A stretch of DNA of 64,000 bases from Bacillota bacterium (GCA_009773495.1 WSXW01000002.1:62001-126000), one strand, 5' to 3'. Shown: positions 1 through 8,350, counted from the first letter of the stretch. Notes: generated from the letters alone by a model not told the origin. Numbers and translations: made by a program.

Positions 1-195
1 GTCAGCTGGGGGAAAATCGATCCCACACAATTGTCGGACACAGTGGTGGTTTATTCCGACACCACTATTGCGATGCCGCTCATGGCATCGTATGCGCTCA
101 GCATAGTTCAGCCTCGTCAGCATTCGCGGCTTTTCAAACGGCGAGCAGAACTGATGGCTAATCTGCGCCGCGCTGCGTACGGAGAGAAGAAGTAA
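1..195 (+). CDS. C-terminal fragment of an unrecognised protein
   Basis: Frame 1 is open from the first base to a TAA at 193-195, giving 64 residues whose start lies outside the window. The tail is very basic (RLFKRRAELMANLRRAAYGEKK region) after a short hydrophobic part (VVVYSDTTIAMPLMASYAL). I do not recognise the family. It is convergent with the exporter gene that follows, and a shared hairpin terminator sits between them, which supports this being a genuine gene end. It is absent from the ORF track because no start codon is visible. Confidence 0.55.
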   Translation, partial: VSWGKIDPTQLSDTVVVYSDTTIAMPLMASYALSIVQPRQHSRLFKRRAELMANLRRAAYGEKK

Positions 196-198
196 CAC

Positions 199-234
199 AA
201 AGTGGGTGGGTCACCGTTGTGAACCACTCACTTT
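199..234. terminator. Bidirectional terminator between convergent genes
   Basis: A 16-bp stem AAAGTGGGTGGGTCAC / GTGAACCACTCACTTT with loop CGTT, containing one wobble and one mismatch. A-rich sequence lies on the left and TTTT on the right, so it can serve both the upstream plus-strand gene and the minus-strand exporter. Confidence 0.75.
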
Positions 235-264
235 TCTGCGCACGGATTTCATTGCATCCGACGT

Positions 265-1566
265 TTAATTGCCGACCGTTATAGTAGGCCATACAGGACT
301 TATATTTTGAGTTTGAATAGCTAAAAAAATAGACTCCATGGCTATGCCGCTCACCATACATATTCCTGCTAATAGTCCGCCTACGTGCGGGGCGAATCGA
401 GCTATAAGTAAAGACGTGATCAATATCGTCACAACATTTACAGCCTTCCCTGCGGTAAGGTACTTTGTTTGACCAGCAATTATTAGCAATCCAGCGCAGT
501 ACTCTGATATGCAAGTGAGAATAGGCATTAGTGAGAGGAGAGCGATAGCGCGTAGTGCCTGAACGGCAAGCTCCGGGGGTACACCTATCATGCGTGTTAG
601 CGCCATTGTACCCAAGGGGGTTACGGATACTATAAAGAGAATAACGGTACCGAGGGACCCCATTAACAGCGAAAACTTAAGAACTGAAATACGGTGTTCA
701 GCCTCGCGAGCAAAAACAATTACTAATTGATGGACGTTAAAAGCAACCGCCACAAAAATGTAACTAAAGCTCCATGCTATCTGGTACGAGGCTAGCGCTA
801 AGGAGGGGTCTGCGGTACGAGCAAGTCCTGCATTAATAACTGGACGGATAAAGGTATTAGTAACGGAAGCGAGAGCAAGGGGTAGAAAAAAAACCATGGC
901 CTGGGTCGTAGTTATTGCTTCTCCATCGGACTCAGGCAATTCCTTGCCAATATTGCGCCCCGTAATATAGGCCATCAGGCCTTCCGTGCCAATGCCAGCG
1001 CCTAGGATGAGTGCCCCCACAGCTCCGCCGGTGAGGGTAAGGTGCTGCAACACGGTAGCTAGTACAAGCATTACTCCTAGTCTAAACAACATATTCGTGG
1101 TTAGTTGAGCGGTGCGTTTATGAACTATCAGTAGCCCCTGGTAGAAGGATCTAGAGGCAGAAAAAGCGGGTAAGACCATGAACACACGGAAGCTGCGCAC
1201 AGTATCGGGGTAGAGTTCGGGGGGCACCCTCAGAATATCAAGAAATGCTATTCTGCTTAAAGGCGTAAACGCAAGGGCTAGCATTAATGTAGTTAGGCAC
1301 GCCCATACGATAAGAGAGGCCTGTTTTACGGCATAATAGGAGCCCTTATCCTTAAAAAGTGCGACGCACATGCGCTGTATTGTATAGCATGGCGATTCAA
1401 ACATGACAGCTAAACTTTGAGCGACTGCAAAAGCCGCTAGAGCTGCTGCAGCATCAGGCGTCCGAGCTAAACCAGAATTTACAATGGAATGTGAGGCCAT
1501 CATCAAAATAGATGTTGCAGCTAAGGGTAGGTAGAACTTGGCCATGTCAATTTGCCTGCTTGTCAT
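265..1566 (-). CDS. MATE/MOP-superfamily polytopic exporter
   Basis: A 433-residue, strongly hydrophobic protein with about 12 predicted membrane spans. The two halves are visibly duplicated: 'FYLPLAATSI...IVNSGLARTPD' near the N-terminus matches 'FFLPLALASV...VINAGLARTAD' near residue 225. This internal repeat is the hallmark of the MOP flippase/MATE superfamily (drug/H+ or drug/Na+ antiport, or ANKH-like transport). The substrate cannot be told. The ORF track starts at a GTG, but GAGGTGAG is best spaced to the ATG at 1566, so that start is preferred. It is monocistronic, ends at the shared terminator, and follows a small minus-strand gene. Confidence 0.75.
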   Translation of the reverse strand: MTSRQIDMAKFYLPLAATSILMMASHSIVNSGLARTPDAAAALAAFAVAQSLAVMFESPCYTIQRMCVALFKDKGSYYAVKQASLIVWACLTTLMLALAFTPLSRIAFLDILRVPPELYPDTVRSFRVFMVLPAFSASRSFYQGLLIVHKRTAQLTTNMLFRLGVMLVLATVLQHLTLTGGAVGALILGAGIGTEGLMAYITGRNIGKELPESDGEAITTTQAMVFFLPLALASVTNTFIRPVINAGLARTADPSLALASYQIAWSFSYIFVAVAFNVHQLVIVFAREAEHRISVLKFSLLMGSLGTVILFIVSVTPLGTMALTRMIGVPPELAVQALRAIALLSLMPILTCISEYCAGLLIIAGQTKYLTAGKAVNVVTILITSLLIARFAPHVGGLLAGICMVSGIAMESIFLAIQTQNISPVWPTITVGN

Positions 1567-1639
1567 TGCGCTCACCTCAAGATGAATATATCATCACTGG
1601 GGTACTTTCGTCATGCTAAACTTTCGATAGCAAAGGCGA

Positions 1640-1659
1640 GGAGGGGCCTTAGCCCCTCC
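1640..1659. terminator. Short GC-rich hairpin between two minus-strand genes
   Basis: Perfect 8-bp stem GGAGGGGC-CTTA-GCCCCTCC. A T-run lies on the 5' side of the hairpin when read on the minus strand, so as a terminator of the 71-aa gene it is atypical. It may be an attenuator or a processing site in the exporter leader. Confidence 0.4.
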
Positions 1660-1686
1660 AAAAATGTAACGTAAAGATTTTTCGTG

Positions 1687-1902
1687 TTAGAGAACGGTAG
1701 TGCCATTTAGCAGCAAGCAGTAGCGATCTAATTGACGCATAAGGTATCTGTGATTGTGGTGAGCGTAATGGGCTAGGAGCAACATGGTGTCGCGAACATC
1801 AGCGTTGGGAGCTTGACGGGCTAGGGCCCGGAAGCCAAGCATGGCACTCCTTTGATTGATGATCCCTCTACGGACGAGGCGGCAATATTCTGCACGTGTC
1901 AT
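1687..1902 (-). CDS. Small helical hypothetical protein
   Basis: 71 residues, all predicted helix, with a His-rich stretch 'AHYAHHNHRYLMRQLDRY'. This spacing of His, Asn and Tyr resembles one helix pair of a ferritin-like or DUF2383-type fold, but the protein is too short for a full four-helix bundle, so it would have to dimerise; that is inference. An AAGGGGGG ribosome site lies 6-7 nt before the ATG, and coding potential looks genuine. It is divergent from the ECF sigma factor gene and upstream of the exporter on the same strand. Confidence 0.6.
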   Translation of the reverse strand: MTRAEYCRLVRRGIINQRSAMLGFRALARQAPNADVRDTMLLLAHYAHHNHRYLMRQLDRYCLLLNGTTVL

Positions 1903-2120
1903 TGTAAATCCCCCCTTCCGTTAACACATTACGTGCTCGCAAGGAAAAGGGTAACTCTTGGTACTAGCTCCGGCAATATTTTTCTTTTAAATAGAATTAT
2001 CTTCCCATCGCCATCGGCAACGCTAACTCTTCCATGCTAAAAAAAGGCAATATAGCCTCAGACATCACGCTACTTCAAGCGTTAGAGTATATGGGAACCG
2101 GCCGAGAGAGTGGGTGCTTA

Positions 2121-2669
2121 ATGCAAGACCGTGAGTTGGTGGCGCTTTGTCACCGAGGGAAGACTGCAGAATATGGGATTCTCGTGGAGCGGTACCAACG
2201 CTTAGTATTCAGCATCGCCTATCAATTGTTGCGCAGCCGGGAAGAGGCTGAGGATGCAGCACAAGAGGCCTTTGTGAAGGTGTATTCACGAATAATTTCT
2301 ACGGCCGACGTGGATTTCCTGCCGTACATCCGAACCACAGTGACGAACTTGTGTCTTGATCGTCTCAGGAGACAAAAAACGGCGGCGCGCCATCTGGCAG
2401 CTATTAAGGAAGAGGACTTGACCGAACATAGCACCCCTGAGACTAGCATGATGCGCAGTCTAGCGCAGCAATTGTTGCAAGAAGCCGTAGAGAGATTGCC
2501 AGACATGTATAGAGAAATTCTTGTTATGCACTATGTTGCGGGTCATAGCTACGAAGCCATAGCACAGATTATTGACCAGCCTATGTCAATCGTAAAGAAC
2601 CGCATCTTCCGCGGCAAAAATATTCTGCGTGAGATTTATCTGCAAATAGAAGGGGGTGTTAAAGGTTGA
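2121..2669 (+). CDS. ECF-type RNA polymerase sigma factor
   Basis: An extracytoplasmic-function sigma factor of 182 residues. Region 2 is visible early ('YQRLVFSIAYQLL...EEAEDAAQEAF', core RNA polymerase and -10 binding). Region 4 is visible at the end ('LPDMYREILVMHYVAGHSYEAIAQ', -35 binding helix-turn-helix). The ORF track begins at 2034, but the family normally starts just before 'DRELVALCHRG', and GAGAGAGTGGG precedes the ATG at 2121. It overlaps the zinc-finger anti-sigma gene by 4 nt (TTGA), so the two are probably translationally coupled. It likely controls an envelope-related regulon, including the downstream genes and perhaps itself. The signal is unknown. Confidence 0.88.
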   Translation: MQDRELVALCHRGKTAEYGILVERYQRLVFSIAYQLLRSREEAEDAAQEAFVKVYSRIISTADVDFLPYIRTTVTNLCLDRLRRQKTAARHLAAIKEEDLTEHSTPETSMMRSLAQQLLQEAVERLPDMYREILVMHYVAGHSYEAIAQIIDQPMSIVKNRIFRGKNILREIYLQIEGGVKG

Positions 2670-3175
2670 AGTGCAACGATGTAAATGGTCTGCTTGAGGA
2701 TTATCTGTCTGGCCGGCTAGCACAGAGCACTGCTAGTCACATAGAGGGTCATCTGGCTAGTTGCTCACATTGTTCGCAGCTATTATTAGTCGAGGATCAG
2801 GAACTAGACAATCTTTTATACTCCTCATGGCATTTAACCTCGCCATCTGCTGGTTTTACGGATAAAGTCATGCAACAAGTTGGGAGCGAAAAGAGGGTAT
2901 CCTGGCTTTGGTTGGTAGTTATGGGGTTAGGCTATATGTCGCTGTGGGCGTTAGCGGTTGCATCGATTATAGTGTGCAGACATTTTAACTGGGTAATGGA
3001 ACTGGCTAGTCATATGGTAAGTTTAATGCGCTCAATGGCACATGTGCTTCGCGTAATTGCAGAAGCCGTGGGACACTACAATATTAGCACAATAGGCCTA
3101 GTCTTTATCTTTGGTTCGGCTACTGTAATTTTCCTGGGAATTGGTTTTATAAGTAAGGGGGACTTTGCAAAATGA
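2666..3175 (+). CDS. Zinc-finger anti-sigma factor, membrane anchored
   Basis: 169 residues starting with TTG at 2666 after AGGGGGTG, overlapping the sigma gene stop. The N-terminus carries 'HIEGHLASCSHC', the HxxxCxxC zinc-binding core of ZAS anti-sigma domains (here H-x7-C-x2-C with another His at H-x3). Two hydrophobic segments follow, around residues 80-105 and 140-162, so it would be anchored in the membrane with the sigma-binding domain in the cytoplasm. Position directly after an ECF sigma gene supports the assignment. The next gene overlaps by ATGA. Confidence 0.85.
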   Translation: MKCNDVNGLLEDYLSGRLAQSTASHIEGHLASCSHCSQLLLVEDQELDNLLYSSWHLTSPSAGFTDKVMQQVGSEKRVSWLWLVVMGLGYMSLWALAVASIIVCRHFNWVMELASHMVSLMRSMAHVLRVIAEAVGHYNISTIGLVFIFGSATVIFLGIGFISKGDFAK

Positions 3176-4002
3176 AAAAAATAATAATTCTGTTGGCATT
3201 GATAATAATGGTGTTTCCATCGTTTGCTGGGGCGGCGTCTCAGGACGATATCGTGATGATGGGTCAGGACGCACATGTTGCCGCAGGAAATGTGCTTTCC
3301 GGCAGTGTAGTAGTCATTGGGGCCGATGCCGTAATTGAAGGCCATGTGCGGGATAGCGTTGTCGTTATATTTGGCAATATTCGTCTGGAGTCAAATGCTA
3401 TTGTGGATGGTAGCGTAGTGTCGGTAGGCGGGTCACTCGATCGCAAAGAGGGCGCACAAGTAGGTGGCGAGCAAGTGAGCCTAGGACTCGGCGACATAAA
3501 CATCGGTCACCTACCACGTTTCAATATGTCATATGGGTTCTTTTCTCCTATTGCTTCCCTGTGGAAGGTTCTATCCATAGTGTTCCTCGGTTGGGTCATA
3601 TTCTGGTTGATTCCTGCCCCAATTCTAAAGATTGCTGGGGCAGCTCAAGGAGAACCTCTCAAGGCCGTGTTATTCGGACTGCTTGGCTATCTAGCAGTTA
3701 TACCAGTAAGCATAATGTTGTTAATCACACTTGTCGGTATACCCTTAATTCCCTTTTTCTGGTTAGCCCTTCTGGTAGGTCGTTTTATGGGGCAGGTGGC
3801 GCTTGGACTGTTGGCCGGCAGATACTTGGCTCAAAAGCTTAACCGCGAGATGACAGATTCCTTGGTAGTAGCCATGGGCTTGCTGGTGTTAGGTTTAGTT
3901 ACCATAATCCCAGTAGTAGGCGGATTAGTATCACTGTTCTATAGTTTACTCGGCTTCGGGGCTACACTCTGGACTAAATTTGGCCGCGTAGCTGCCGCAT
4001 AG
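3172..4002 (+). CDS. Bactofilin-like (polymer-forming) exported domain plus membrane domain
   Basis: 276 residues. A signal peptide (MKKIIILLALIIMVFPSFAGA) precedes about 85 residues of short right-handed-helix-like repeats ('GSVVVIGADAVIEG', 'DSVVVIFGNIRLES', 'GSVVSVGGSLD'), typical of polymer-forming/bactofilin-like proteins. The C-terminal half has about four membrane segments. The beta domain would therefore lie outside the membrane. It is the third gene of the sigma/anti-sigma operon, with 4-nt overlap, and probably a target or effector of the same envelope response. The exact role is unknown. Confidence 0.75.
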   Translation: MKKIIILLALIIMVFPSFAGAASQDDIVMMGQDAHVAAGNVLSGSVVVIGADAVIEGHVRDSVVVIFGNIRLESNAIVDGSVVSVGGSLDRKEGAQVGGEQVSLGLGDINIGHLPRFNMSYGFFSPIASLWKVLSIVFLGWVIFWLIPAPILKIAGAAQGEPLKAVLFGLLGYLAVIPVSIMLLITLVGIPLIPFFWLALLVGRFMGQVALGLLAGRYLAQKLNREMTDSLVVAMGLLVLGLVTIIPVVGGLVSLFYSLLGFGATLWTKFGRVAAA

Positions 4003-4013
4003 GAGGTCCATAC

Positions 4014-4835
4014 ATGTCAAAATTGCTCAAAGCTTTCTTAGTAGTAGCATTACTATGGGTATTAGTCGTAGGTGCCGGATACTTCGCGTGGGGTCATTTC
4101 CAATCTTTTGTGCCTCGCCTGCTGCAGATAAATGAACGCGCAGAGGGTACAGAAACCATCACCCGCGTGGCCTCCGATATTACTAACATCAGTGTAGATA
4201 CAAGGAATGGTTCGGTCACAGTCGTAGCCACAGAGGGTGCAGATATTGTGATCAATGTATTCTACACCGCCCAAGGCAATTCCGTAGCCAATGCCAATGA
4301 TAGATTGAAGGCGCTCCGAACTGAAGTTTCTACCACTGGTACCACAATGAGTGTAGAAGGCATATATCCTTCAACAACGATTAATAATCAGTCTATCCGT
4401 TATGAAATTGCCATACCAAAAAGTCTGAACCTAAAGATAAGAACAAGCAACGGCAGAATCAACGTAGAGGAAATTGTCGGCAAGGTAGACCTGTATACCA
4501 GTAACGGCACTATCGACGTCGTATCTCAGGTTGGTCCAGAGGAACTCCTGGTCTACACTTCTAACGGCAAAATCAATGTTGCTGCTGCCCCAACTGGTGG
4601 AACATACAACTTGCGTACATCTAATGGCACTGTCACAGTAAGTCTTCCCGAGGATCTAGGCGTAAGTTTTAAAGCCACTACTAGCAACGGCTCTATCGAC
4701 CTAGGTTATGGTCAGTGGTCTTTCGTAGGGGGGCAGCTAACCAACAAGAATGTCACTGCCCAATTAGGTGACGGCAGCCTAGACCTCGACATTCAAACCT
4801 CAAACGGGAGTATAAAACTAACGAAGAGGGAGTAG
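4014..4835 (+). CDS. DUF4097-family repeat protein
   Basis: 273 residues: one N-terminal membrane anchor (residues ~5-25) followed by repeated beta units built on 'TSNGxIxV' (for example 'RTSNGRINVEEIVG', 'YTSNGTIDVVSQV', 'YTSNGKINVAAAP', 'RTSNGTVTVSLPED'). This is the DUF4097 (adhesin-like beta-solenoid) pattern found in envelope-stress operons of Bacillota. An AGGAGG site precedes the ATG, 11 nt after the previous gene. A terminator follows, closing the ECF operon. Confidence 0.85.
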   Translation: MSKLLKAFLVVALLWVLVVGAGYFAWGHFQSFVPRLLQINERAEGTETITRVASDITNISVDTRNGSVTVVATEGADIVINVFYTAQGNSVANANDRLKALRTEVSTTGTTMSVEGIYPSTTINNQSIRYEIAIPKSLNLKIRTSNGRINVEEIVGKVDLYTSNGTIDVVSQVGPEELLVYTSNGKINVAAAPTGGTYNLRTSNGTVTVSLPEDLGVSFKATTSNGSIDLGYGQWSFVGGQLTNKNVTAQLGDGSLDLDIQTSNGSIKLTKRE

Positions 4836-4876
4836 TCAACGTTAACTCACTCAGAAAATAGGTAAGGATTCTTGTG

Positions 4877-4912
4877 AAGCTGTCAGTATTTTTCGGCAGC
4901 TTTACTTTTTTG
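4877..4912 (+). terminator. Rho-independent terminator of the ECF operon
   Basis: Stem AAGCTGTC / GGCAGCTT (one G-T pair) with a 10-nt loop, followed by TACTTTTTT. Confidence 0.8.
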
Positions 4913-4982
4913 TTACTTAAGCAGGAAAACACTCTGTCCGATGGTAATTATGAAAGTACAATAGTCCGAGGAGGCAGACATA

Positions 4983-5978
4983 GTGAGAGCGCTTTTCATC
5001 ATATGTATGACAGTCTTAGTGGTCTTGCTCCCCATTCGTAGCTCTATCGGCTATGCCCCGAGTGCAGTTTCAGCCGCGGTAGGGGAGCCTTTCATTACGG
5101 CGAAGGAGATTAGAATAGGGGCAGATAAGTTCTACACTGTCGACTCACTCTTTCAAGACTTGCGGAAGTTAACAGCGCAGTACCCTGAGCTAAAGGTCGA
5201 ACAGGTGGGGAAATCTTATTGGGGTGACCCACTGTACGCATTGGTTATGGGGCAAGGCGACAAGACGTTGATGGTTACGGCTGGTATGCATGGTTGGGAA
5301 TCGGTAGGTAGTTACTTGAGTATGAGGGAAGTGGCAGAGTTACTGCAAAGTCACGCTCAGGGAGTTCCATCGGCATCCCTCGCCTTGGACGAGTACCGCA
5401 TTGTAGTGCTACCACTTATTAATCCTGATGGGGTGAGGATTGCTCAGGGGGAACGCCACCCACTGGTGGGTAATTATACCGCAGAACAGTTGCGGGGTTG
5501 GAAAGCCAACGCTTGGGGTGTAGATATTAATCGTAATTTTCCACACGGCTACTATAAGATGGCTAATTTCTTGCCGACAACTCCCGGCCCAAGCTTTTAT
5601 CCTGGCACTGCGCCAGCCAGTGAAAAAGAGACGCAAGCTGTATTGATAGCCCTAGAGACATATAAGCCAGATATGTTAGTTGATCTCCACTCTTCAGGCA
5701 ATATTGTTTTTTGGCACTACAATCAGGAACAAACCCTCGTTCCTAATCGTCAATTAGCTTATGCGGTGGGCAAGGTCTTCGGCTATGGGATATCCCACAA
5801 CCTGCAACAGGCAATAGGCGCACACCTTAAGGACCATTTTATTGGTACCTACGACAAACCAGCCTTCATTGTCGAAATTGGCTCATTCGACAATCGTTAC
5901 CAAATTCATAAGGAGTTTAATGACTTGTACCGACGTTTCAATAACTTCCTAGTCAAACTAGCCCATCTAATTCCTTAA
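4983..5978 (+). CDS. Exported M14 zinc carboxypeptidase
   Basis: 331 residues with an N-terminal signal peptide (residues 1-24, cut near IGYA). The M14 catalytic set is visible: zinc ligands H103 and E106 in 'GMHGWES', the 'DINRNFPHG' substrate-binding segment (~180), zinc ligand His in 'VDLHSSG' (~235) and the catalytic Glu in 'FIVEIGSF' (~297). The family cuts C-terminal residues; bacterial members of this type often trim cell-wall peptides (gamma-D-glutamyl-diaminopimelate bonds), which would suit the amidase downstream. The GTG start at 4983 is chosen because GAGGAGG lies 8 nt before it. Confidence 0.87.
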   Translation: MRALFIICMTVLVVLLPIRSSIGYAPSAVSAAVGEPFITAKEIRIGADKFYTVDSLFQDLRKLTAQYPELKVEQVGKSYWGDPLYALVMGQGDKTLMVTAGMHGWESVGSYLSMREVAELLQSHAQGVPSASLALDEYRIVVLPLINPDGVRIAQGERHPLVGNYTAEQLRGWKANAWGVDINRNFPHGYYKMANFLPTTPGPSFYPGTAPASEKETQAVLIALETYKPDMLVDLHSSGNIVFWHYNQEQTLVPNRQLAYAVGKVFGYGISHNLQQAIGAHLKDHFIGTYDKPAFIVEIGSFDNRYQIHKEFNDLYRRFNNFLVKLAHLIP

Positions 5979-6053
5979 CAATAATTACCACTAGAGCGGC
6001 CGTAAGAGCTAGTGTTACAATGAGTTGTGAATTATCTAGAACGGAGGTGGCCA

Positions 6054-7514
6054 ATGCTAAGACGCGTAGCTTTGTGGCTGGTGATCATGATGTTGACGAT
6101 TTCTGTGTCTGCAGTATGGGCAGCCACTCCCGGAGTTGTGGATGTTAATGCTCTTAATTTGCGCAGTGGTCCCGGACATGGGTATAAGATTATTAGTACT
6201 ATGTCGCGGAGCACACCACTAGTAATTATGTCTGAGTCAGGTGAATGGAAACAGGTCATGGCGTCGAGTGGCCTAATAGGCTGGGTTTTTGGACAGTACA
6301 TAGTTGCTGACCAATCTTTTCAGGCTGGAAACCATAATGTAGTAGTGAGAGCTAGCCGTTTAAACGTCCGTCAAGGTCCCGGAACAACATACCCTGTGGT
6401 CACTACATTAGTTCAAGATCAGTTAACACAGGTCACCGGAAAAATTGGCGAGTGGTTTCAGGTCAGAGTAAGCGGAAAAACTGGTTTCATCCATCAGGAA
6501 TGGGTGACTCCCGTTACTGAGGAAAACCCAGTACAGGGATCTGTCAGCGTTCCACTTGCTAGGGTACTGGTCAGCGTACTGAATATGCGTGGTGGTAAGG
6601 GGACTGAATTCCCCGTAGTAACAAAACTGAATTTAGGCATGTTAGTGGCGGTTTTGGAAGAGGGAACTTGGTCTAAAATAATGTTAGAGAATGGCGTTAT
6701 TGGATACGTTCTGTCAGAGTATGTTGAAAATGTGGGCGGACAAGCCCTAGCTAGAATTAGTGCTAACATGGTTAATGAGCGCAGTGGCCCCGATACTACG
6801 TTTTCAATCCTAGCGACTCATCCTGCCGGGAAGACGCTGGCGTTTAGTGGTTGGGACGGCAGCTGGGTAAAGGTTTCGTCTACATCCGGCACAGGATATA
6901 TCTTAGGAAATCTACTGTCGTTTGCATTTACCACGGCCCCTATCGACTTTACACTGCCCCCAGCTATAGGGATTCAAGGGTTTGTAGTCGCAGTAGATGC
7001 AGGACATGGCGGGCCAGATCCCGGCGCTATTGGAGTCAATGGCTTGCGTGAGAAGAATATAAACTTCACCATGGCATTGAAGCTTCGAGCCCTACTCGTA
7101 GCTGCCGGAGCTGAAGTTGTCATGACTCGCGTGGGCGATTATACTCTATCTATAGATGAGCGTATTGGAATTGCCCATAACGCTGGTGCCGATCTTTTTG
7201 TAAGCATCCATAATAATGCGCATCCTAGTTCCGCGGTCTCCGGCACTCAGACCTTCTATGGCGTGACTCTAGGTAGCTTTAATTTGGGGCACCAAGTGCA
7301 TCGTCGGCTGGTGGGTTTAGGAATGGAGGACAAAGGATTACTAAACGCTAACTTTGGAGTTTTGGTACGGACCAAAATCCCAGCGATTCTTACCGAGACA
7401 GGATTCCTCAGCAATCCTGATGATGCCGCCCTTTTGGCTCAGGAGACATTCATAAACCATGCAGTGCAGGCGCACTTCGAGGGCATACACGAATGGCTGG
7501 CAACTAAAAGGTAA
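6054..7514 (+). CDS. N-acetylmuramoyl-L-alanine amidase with four SH3b domains
   Basis: 486 residues. After a signal peptide (to ~AVWA), four bacterial SH3 repeats appear ('ALNLRSGPGHGY', 'RLNVRQGPGTTY', 'VLNMRGGKGTEF', 'MVNERSGPDTTF'), which bind the wall. From ~residue 310 comes an Amidase_3 domain: 'DAGHGG' (Zn His), 'LREKN' (Zn Glu), 'SIHNN' (Zn His), 'ILTETGFLSN' (catalytic Glu). It would cleave the amide between MurNAc and L-Ala. The ORF track starts at 6027, but GGAGGTGG lies 5 nt before the ATG at 6054. It ends at a strong terminator shared with a small convergent gene. Confidence 0.9.
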   Translation: MLRRVALWLVIMMLTISVSAVWAATPGVVDVNALNLRSGPGHGYKIISTMSRSTPLVIMSESGEWKQVMASSGLIGWVFGQYIVADQSFQAGNHNVVVRASRLNVRQGPGTTYPVVTTLVQDQLTQVTGKIGEWFQVRVSGKTGFIHQEWVTPVTEENPVQGSVSVPLARVLVSVLNMRGGKGTEFPVVTKLNLGMLVAVLEEGTWSKIMLENGVIGYVLSEYVENVGGQALARISANMVNERSGPDTTFSILATHPAGKTLAFSGWDGSWVKVSSTSGTGYILGNLLSFAFTTAPIDFTLPPAIGIQGFVVAVDAGHGGPDPGAIGVNGLREKNINFTMALKLRALLVAAGAEVVMTRVGDYTLSIDERIGIAHNAGADLFVSIHNNAHPSSAVSGTQTFYGVTLGSFNLGHQVHRRLVGLGMEDKGLLNANFGVLVRTKIPAILTETGFLSNPDDAALLAQETFINHAVQAHFEGIHEWLATKR

Positions 7515-7547
7515 AAAAGAAGGCTGACACTAGTCAGCCTTCTTTTT
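7515..7547. terminator. Bidirectional terminator, partly inside a small convergent gene
   Basis: Perfect 10-bp stem GAAGGCTGAC-ACTA-GTCAGCCTTC with AAAAAA to the left and TTTTT to the right. The last codons and stop of the 31-aa minus-strand gene lie inside the stem. Confidence 0.88.
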
Positions 7548-7625
7548 GGATGTATTTAATGCGCTTTTGACCTTCTTTTCAAAAGGCGTACCGATACTAA
7601 GAATCTTTTTACACTTTGCTCCCAT
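7530..7625 (-). CDS. 31-aa basic small protein (not in ORF track)
   Basis: On the minus strand an ideal AAGGAGGTGA lies 6 nt before ATG at 7625. The frame encodes MGAKCKKILSIGTPFEKK and so on, ending ...SKKKAD before TAG at 7530-7532. It is 31 residues, rich in Lys (10), with one Cys. A possible -10 (TATACT) lies upstream at about 7646-7651 on that strand. The stop codon is inside the terminator stem shared with the amidase gene. I do not recognise the family. The ideal ribosome site and the terminator at its end argue for a real gene. Confidence 0.6.
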   Translation of the reverse strand: MGAKCKKILSIGTPFEKKVKSALNTSKKKAD

Positions 7626-7771
7626 GTATGTCACCTCCTTATAGAGTATATCATGGGGAGGAGGTCTGCGATACAAATATGAAAGCCTGTCTGCTATACT
7701 GGGTGAAGAAAGTAGCGAGAAAAAGTCTATGGTGAGAAGTGCCGGAATTGAACAGATGGAGGGTGAGAAGC

Positions 7772-8275
7772 ATGGGTAAAGTTACGGGTAGAGTGGGCGG
7801 GATCATCGGAGGTTTTGATGTTGACTGTAATGTATCATCGCGGAGCATTGAAGGGCGTATTGGCGGATTATTCCTAGGTGCAGATGTTAATTTTGTAATC
7901 AATCAGCATGGCCTTATTACCGGGCGCATGGGTGGTGGAATCGTTGGACAGGACGTGCGCCTAAGGTTTACCGAGGAAGAGATTGGCGGCCGGGTGGGAG
8001 GAAATATCGTAGGTAAGGATGTCGCTCTAAAAGTTTCAGGCTACGAGGTCGGTGGTAGAGTAGGTGGGGATGCTATAGGATTTAGTTGTAGGCTCAAATA
8101 CAACCCTAATGGCGGAGAACTCCGTGGGCGGATGGGGGGACAGTTCATGGGGCACGACGTCAACCTTGTAGTCTCAGACTGTCCGTTGGTTGTAGCTGCG
8201 CTAATTGCTGCCTTAACATATAATTACTACCTTTCTACACGGAGTCCAAAAAGTACCTCAGGTTCTAATCCTTAA
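7772..8275 (+). CDS. Protein of six GRxGG repeats with C-terminal hydrophobic tail
   Basis: 167 residues made almost entirely of six 19-24-residue repeats of the form G-R-[VIM]-G-G-x3-G-x-D-V-x-[LF]-x-[VF] ('GRVGGIIGGFDV', 'GRIGGLFLGADV', 'GRMGGGIVGQDV', 'GRVGGNIVGKDV', 'GRVGGDAIGFSC', 'GRMGGQFMGHDV'). Alternating Gly-Gly turns and short beta strands suggest a beta-solenoid or roll, one coil per repeat. A hydrophobic stretch (VVAALIAALTYNYYL) lies near the end; there is no signal peptide. GGAGGGTGAG precedes ATG 7772, favoured over the GTG at 7739. The family is not recognised; function unknown. Confidence 0.7.
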   Translation: MGKVTGRVGGIIGGFDVDCNVSSRSIEGRIGGLFLGADVNFVINQHGLITGRMGGGIVGQDVRLRFTEEEIGGRVGGNIVGKDVALKVSGYEVGGRVGGDAIGFSCRLKYNPNGGELRGRMGGQFMGHDVNLVVSDCPLVVAALIAALTYNYYLSTRSPKSTSGSNP

Positions 8276-8309
8276 CCTTGTGTGGGAAGAAAAAAACATC
8301 ATAAAAAGC

Positions 8310-8350
8310 AATCTCCCCCGTAATGTTGTAGAAAACAGTACGGGGTGATT
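8310..8350 (+). promoter_or_regulatory. Hairpin covering the ribosome site of the next gene
   Basis: AATCTCCCCCGTA ... TACGGGGTGATT can pair (12 bp with one mismatch and one bulge), and the right arm contains GGGGTGA, the ribosome site of the lipoprotein gene at 8358. A T-rich run (TTTTATTT) follows immediately. It could be a terminator placed very close to the start codon or a translation-controlling structure. Confidence 0.5.

Noticed and set aside
1852-2040. 62-aa plus-strand ORF before the sigma gene
   Set aside because: Overlaps the 71-aa minus gene; no ribosome site and a composition unlike a protein.
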